Assembly: GCF_003369915.1 (NCBI RefSeq)
Contig: NC_046674.1
Coordinates: 14,942,001-15,006,000 of the forward strand
DNA from: Drosophila miranda
Taxonomy: Eukaryota > Arthropoda > Insecta > Diptera > Drosophilidae
Length of the DNA stretch: 64,000 nt
Direction: 5' to 3'
Shown here: positions 61,891-64,000 of the stretch, piece by piece
Layout of the letters: every line of letters starts with the position of its first letter
Position numbering within the stretch: the stretch's first letter is position 1
Notes under the pieces: model-generated
Told to the model about the DNA's origin: nothing
The model's database searches: none
Seen by the model: the letters and a program-made list of their open reading frames with translations, nothing else
Position numbers and translations under genes: made by a program

Positions 61891-62287
61891 TCAGAAAGCA
61901 GTAGTCTGTCGGTTAGGCATACCTATGGGGATGAAGCGACTCGGCTCGAGGAGCCAGTGGGCGCTTTTAAACACATCCTTGTTGAACTCGTAGAGCACGG
62001 AGTGGATGAATGATTCTCTGAAGGATCTCCCGAGCTTCTTGGCGACGTGTTCTCTTATTGAGGGTGTTGGCGCACTCAACAAGAATGAGCAGCTTAATCA
62101 TCTTCTTCACACAGCCCCCCCAGATGGACTCCTCTTCGTGTTTCTGACCAAATTTGCACACTTTGAACAGCGTATTGCTGTCTTAATATTGCAAGATTTC
62201 CCTGTCGTAAACTAAAAATGGGTCGCAGGCTTTCTCGATCAGAAGTCCTCTTCTGTAGGCGGGGTCGTTGTAGGGCATTCTGCCAAA
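61891..62287 (-). pseudogene. Decayed protein-coding fragment, family unknown
   Basis: Three successive minus-strand segments in different frames read as protein: MPYNDPAYRRGLL to ILQY (62278-62183, then TAA), DSNTLFKVCKFGQKHEEES onward (about 62182-62050), and REHVAKKLGRSFRESF to NRQTTAF (about 62050-61891, then TGA). A stop and one frame change interrupt it. An acceptor-like TTATTTGGCAG precedes the first segment, so an upstream exon may have existed. I do not recognise the family. An unusual intron is an alternative for the first break. Confidence 0.45.
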
Positions 62288-64000
62288 TAACTGTGATGTG
62301 ATAGGGGAAGACTTAAGTTTTTAAGTATTTATTATCTATTTTGCCTTTTCTTTTTGTACCAGACCAGATCAATCTTTGGAATATACTCGTATATCTAGAG
62401 ATTCCATTCATGACTTGATCTACGCTTTCTTCACATACTCGTATAAGTTCATTAATTCAATACAATATTACTTGGGATAGCAAGTACCAGAATATCTAAA
62501 GGTTTTTACAGATATTAAAATAAGATATCTAGTGTTTAGTTGATGTCGAAGCAATTTATTTATTTATTTTTCTACAATACCCACCAGTATTTATAGAGTA
62601 TTGTCTGAACTTTAAAAGACCCTATCTATCACTTCTCGTTGAGCTCTCTGGCAGCGAATGAAGTTTTGTTACAAGGCCTATGTAGGATCCTCTTTACGCT
62701 GGGAGCCCAAGCAAACCCGAATCGGAATTTCGGCTTGGAGCTCGGTTCGGCATGACTCATTGGAGGTGGCGGCTCGTGGGGTGCCTTCGTTCCCCGCTTG
62801 AGCTCGGCTCGAGCCGACTCGCTTGGGTCCGGCTTGGCTTGCCGGTCGGGCCGCCACTCGATCGACGTTTCTTGGCGATGATAGACGCGTCTCGGCGCGG
62901 TTTGGTTTGATTCGGTTCGGTTCGGCTCGGTTCGGTTTGGATTGGATTCGATTAGGTCGGCTCTTGCTGTACGATTGAGTGCTCCAACGTGTCGCCAATA
63001 GAACCGATTTGTCAGGACACCCTCCTCACTGGCGGGCAATGTGTGTTGCTGGTGCCTTCGAGTTGGCCATATAATTGGTGGGTGATGGAGTCGGAGTCGG
63101 AGTCCTATCCAAGAGCGTGTGTGTGTGTGTGTGTGTGTGTCTTTTTTGTCATTGTGTGAGTGTCTCTGTTTCTGTGTCTGGATGATATGGCATCGCGATA
63201 AAGGTGCTCGCCTTCAAACTGTCATTTATTGGTAATCGAAGGGTAATCTGAAGAATCTGCTGCTCTTTTGTGCAGCAGGGCTCCAATTGTGGGCCCGACT
63301 GCGATTGCCGCGCGCCGCGACTAATGAGTGCCATTGAATTGGATATGCAGAGGAGTACAAGTTCAAGTAACTCATATGGATATGGCTGGATACGGGCCTG
63401 GACGGGCTGGATGGGATGTTAAATGACTAAAACCGCTCCTCCCAAGGCCCCATGTAGATGTCTATCTCCCAGGACTGGCAGGGAGCGGCATGTAAGCCAA
63501 AGAAGACGCTAATCGCCAACAGACAATCGCCGGGGGGGGTGGTAGGCAGGCCGAGGCCTAATTGGTGGGACCACCCATCTGGGACCCGCATCTGCCTCAT
63601 TGCTGGCCAGCCAAAGACCTGCTGCAGAGATGGGCATTGTGCAGCAGGATTTCGCCATTAATCCGCCACGGATCTCTCGCGGAATTCGCTAACGGGGCGG
63701 GCGCAAGGTACGACGAGTCGAGTGCCACCCGCACTCCCGCATAATAAATATCGATCCATATCGATATTCAGCAACGTATGCCCCATATGCAAAGTGTTCT
63801 GGGAACCGCTGTGCGGTCCTCCTCGGTCTTGGCCAAGACGAGTTGCAGCAGGCGGTGCCGAGGGCGAGGGCGAGGGCGAGGGCCGGTCACTTGAGCCACG
63901 CCAAGGGGCCTGGCGCCGAAACCTGACCTCCGATCGGGTCAAAGGCCCCTTTTCTGGCTATTTCTTTGATTTCTGCTGAGTGGCTCGCGAGTGAATCGTT
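62288..64000. other. Intergenic, nothing firm
   Basis: A GGTTC microsatellite at about 62898-62938 underlies a 136-codon minus-strand frame (62629-63039) that I do not trust. (GT)n lies near 63117-63140 and (GAGGGC)n near 63858-63880. The window ends without a recognised gene. Confidence 0.5.

Noticed and set aside
62629..63039. 136-codon minus-strand frame with NRTEPNRTE repeats
   Set aside because: The repeats come from a GGTTC microsatellite; no flanking gene structure.

Overview
This is eukaryotic, insect-type DNA, and almost certainly a Drosophila genome. The identity rests on two genes read directly: a four-exon copy of scylla (scyl, REDD1/RTP801 family, + strand, 49.57 to about 60.2 kb) and a two-exon salivary glue gene matching Sgs3 (- strand, 60.65-61.50 kb). 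In D. melanogaster both lie in region 68C of arm 3L (Muller element D), so the window is probably the matching stretch in another Drosophila. The GC-rich, microsatellite-dense intergenic DNA and the DINE-1/Helitron-like repeat suggest the obscura group; that species call is inference, not proof.

Layout. 1-7.2 kb: non-coding, microsatellite-rich. 7.2-16.3 kb: the most unusual region. Two intronless, head-to-head sugar-kinase (PfkB/ketohexokinase-like) genes (9,663-10,847 - and 11,033-12,016 +) are flanked by two copies of a roughly 2.5-3.6 kb segment. Each copy carries a repeat-exon locus ending in a broken E2 ubiquitin-conjugating (UBC) domain, followed by the 3' end of the minus-strand kinase gene. 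In each copy a 310-370 bp unit, made of one exon of 252/312 bp plus a 58-bp intron with clean splice sites, is tandemly repeated (2 units in copy A, 5 in copy B). All exon lengths are multiples of three and all junctions are phase 0, so every added unit would extend the reading frame. Copy B sits between 138-bp direct repeats. 16.9-18.0 kb: a DINE-1-like element. 21.3-22.0 kb: a small four-exon membrane-protein gene. 22-49.5 kb: mostly intergenic DNA with simple repeats, two DINE-1 fragments, a probable promoter and 5' exon near 32.6-33.7 kb, and an AT-rich degenerate tandem repeat at 38.8-39.7 kb. 49.27-60.2 kb: scyl with its upstream palindrome cluster, TATA box, 4.6 kb first intron and long 3' UTR. 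60.65-61.5 kb: Sgs3, convergent with scyl. 61.9-62.3 kb: a decayed gene fragment. 62.3-64 kb: nothing firm.

Functionally, scyl is a growth inhibitor of the TSC/TOR pathway, Sgs3 makes pupal glue, and the two kinases are probably sugar kinases, one of which has lost the canonical catalytic aspartate. They are not an operon or pathway. The best candidate for something undescribed is the exon-array/E2-derived locus.
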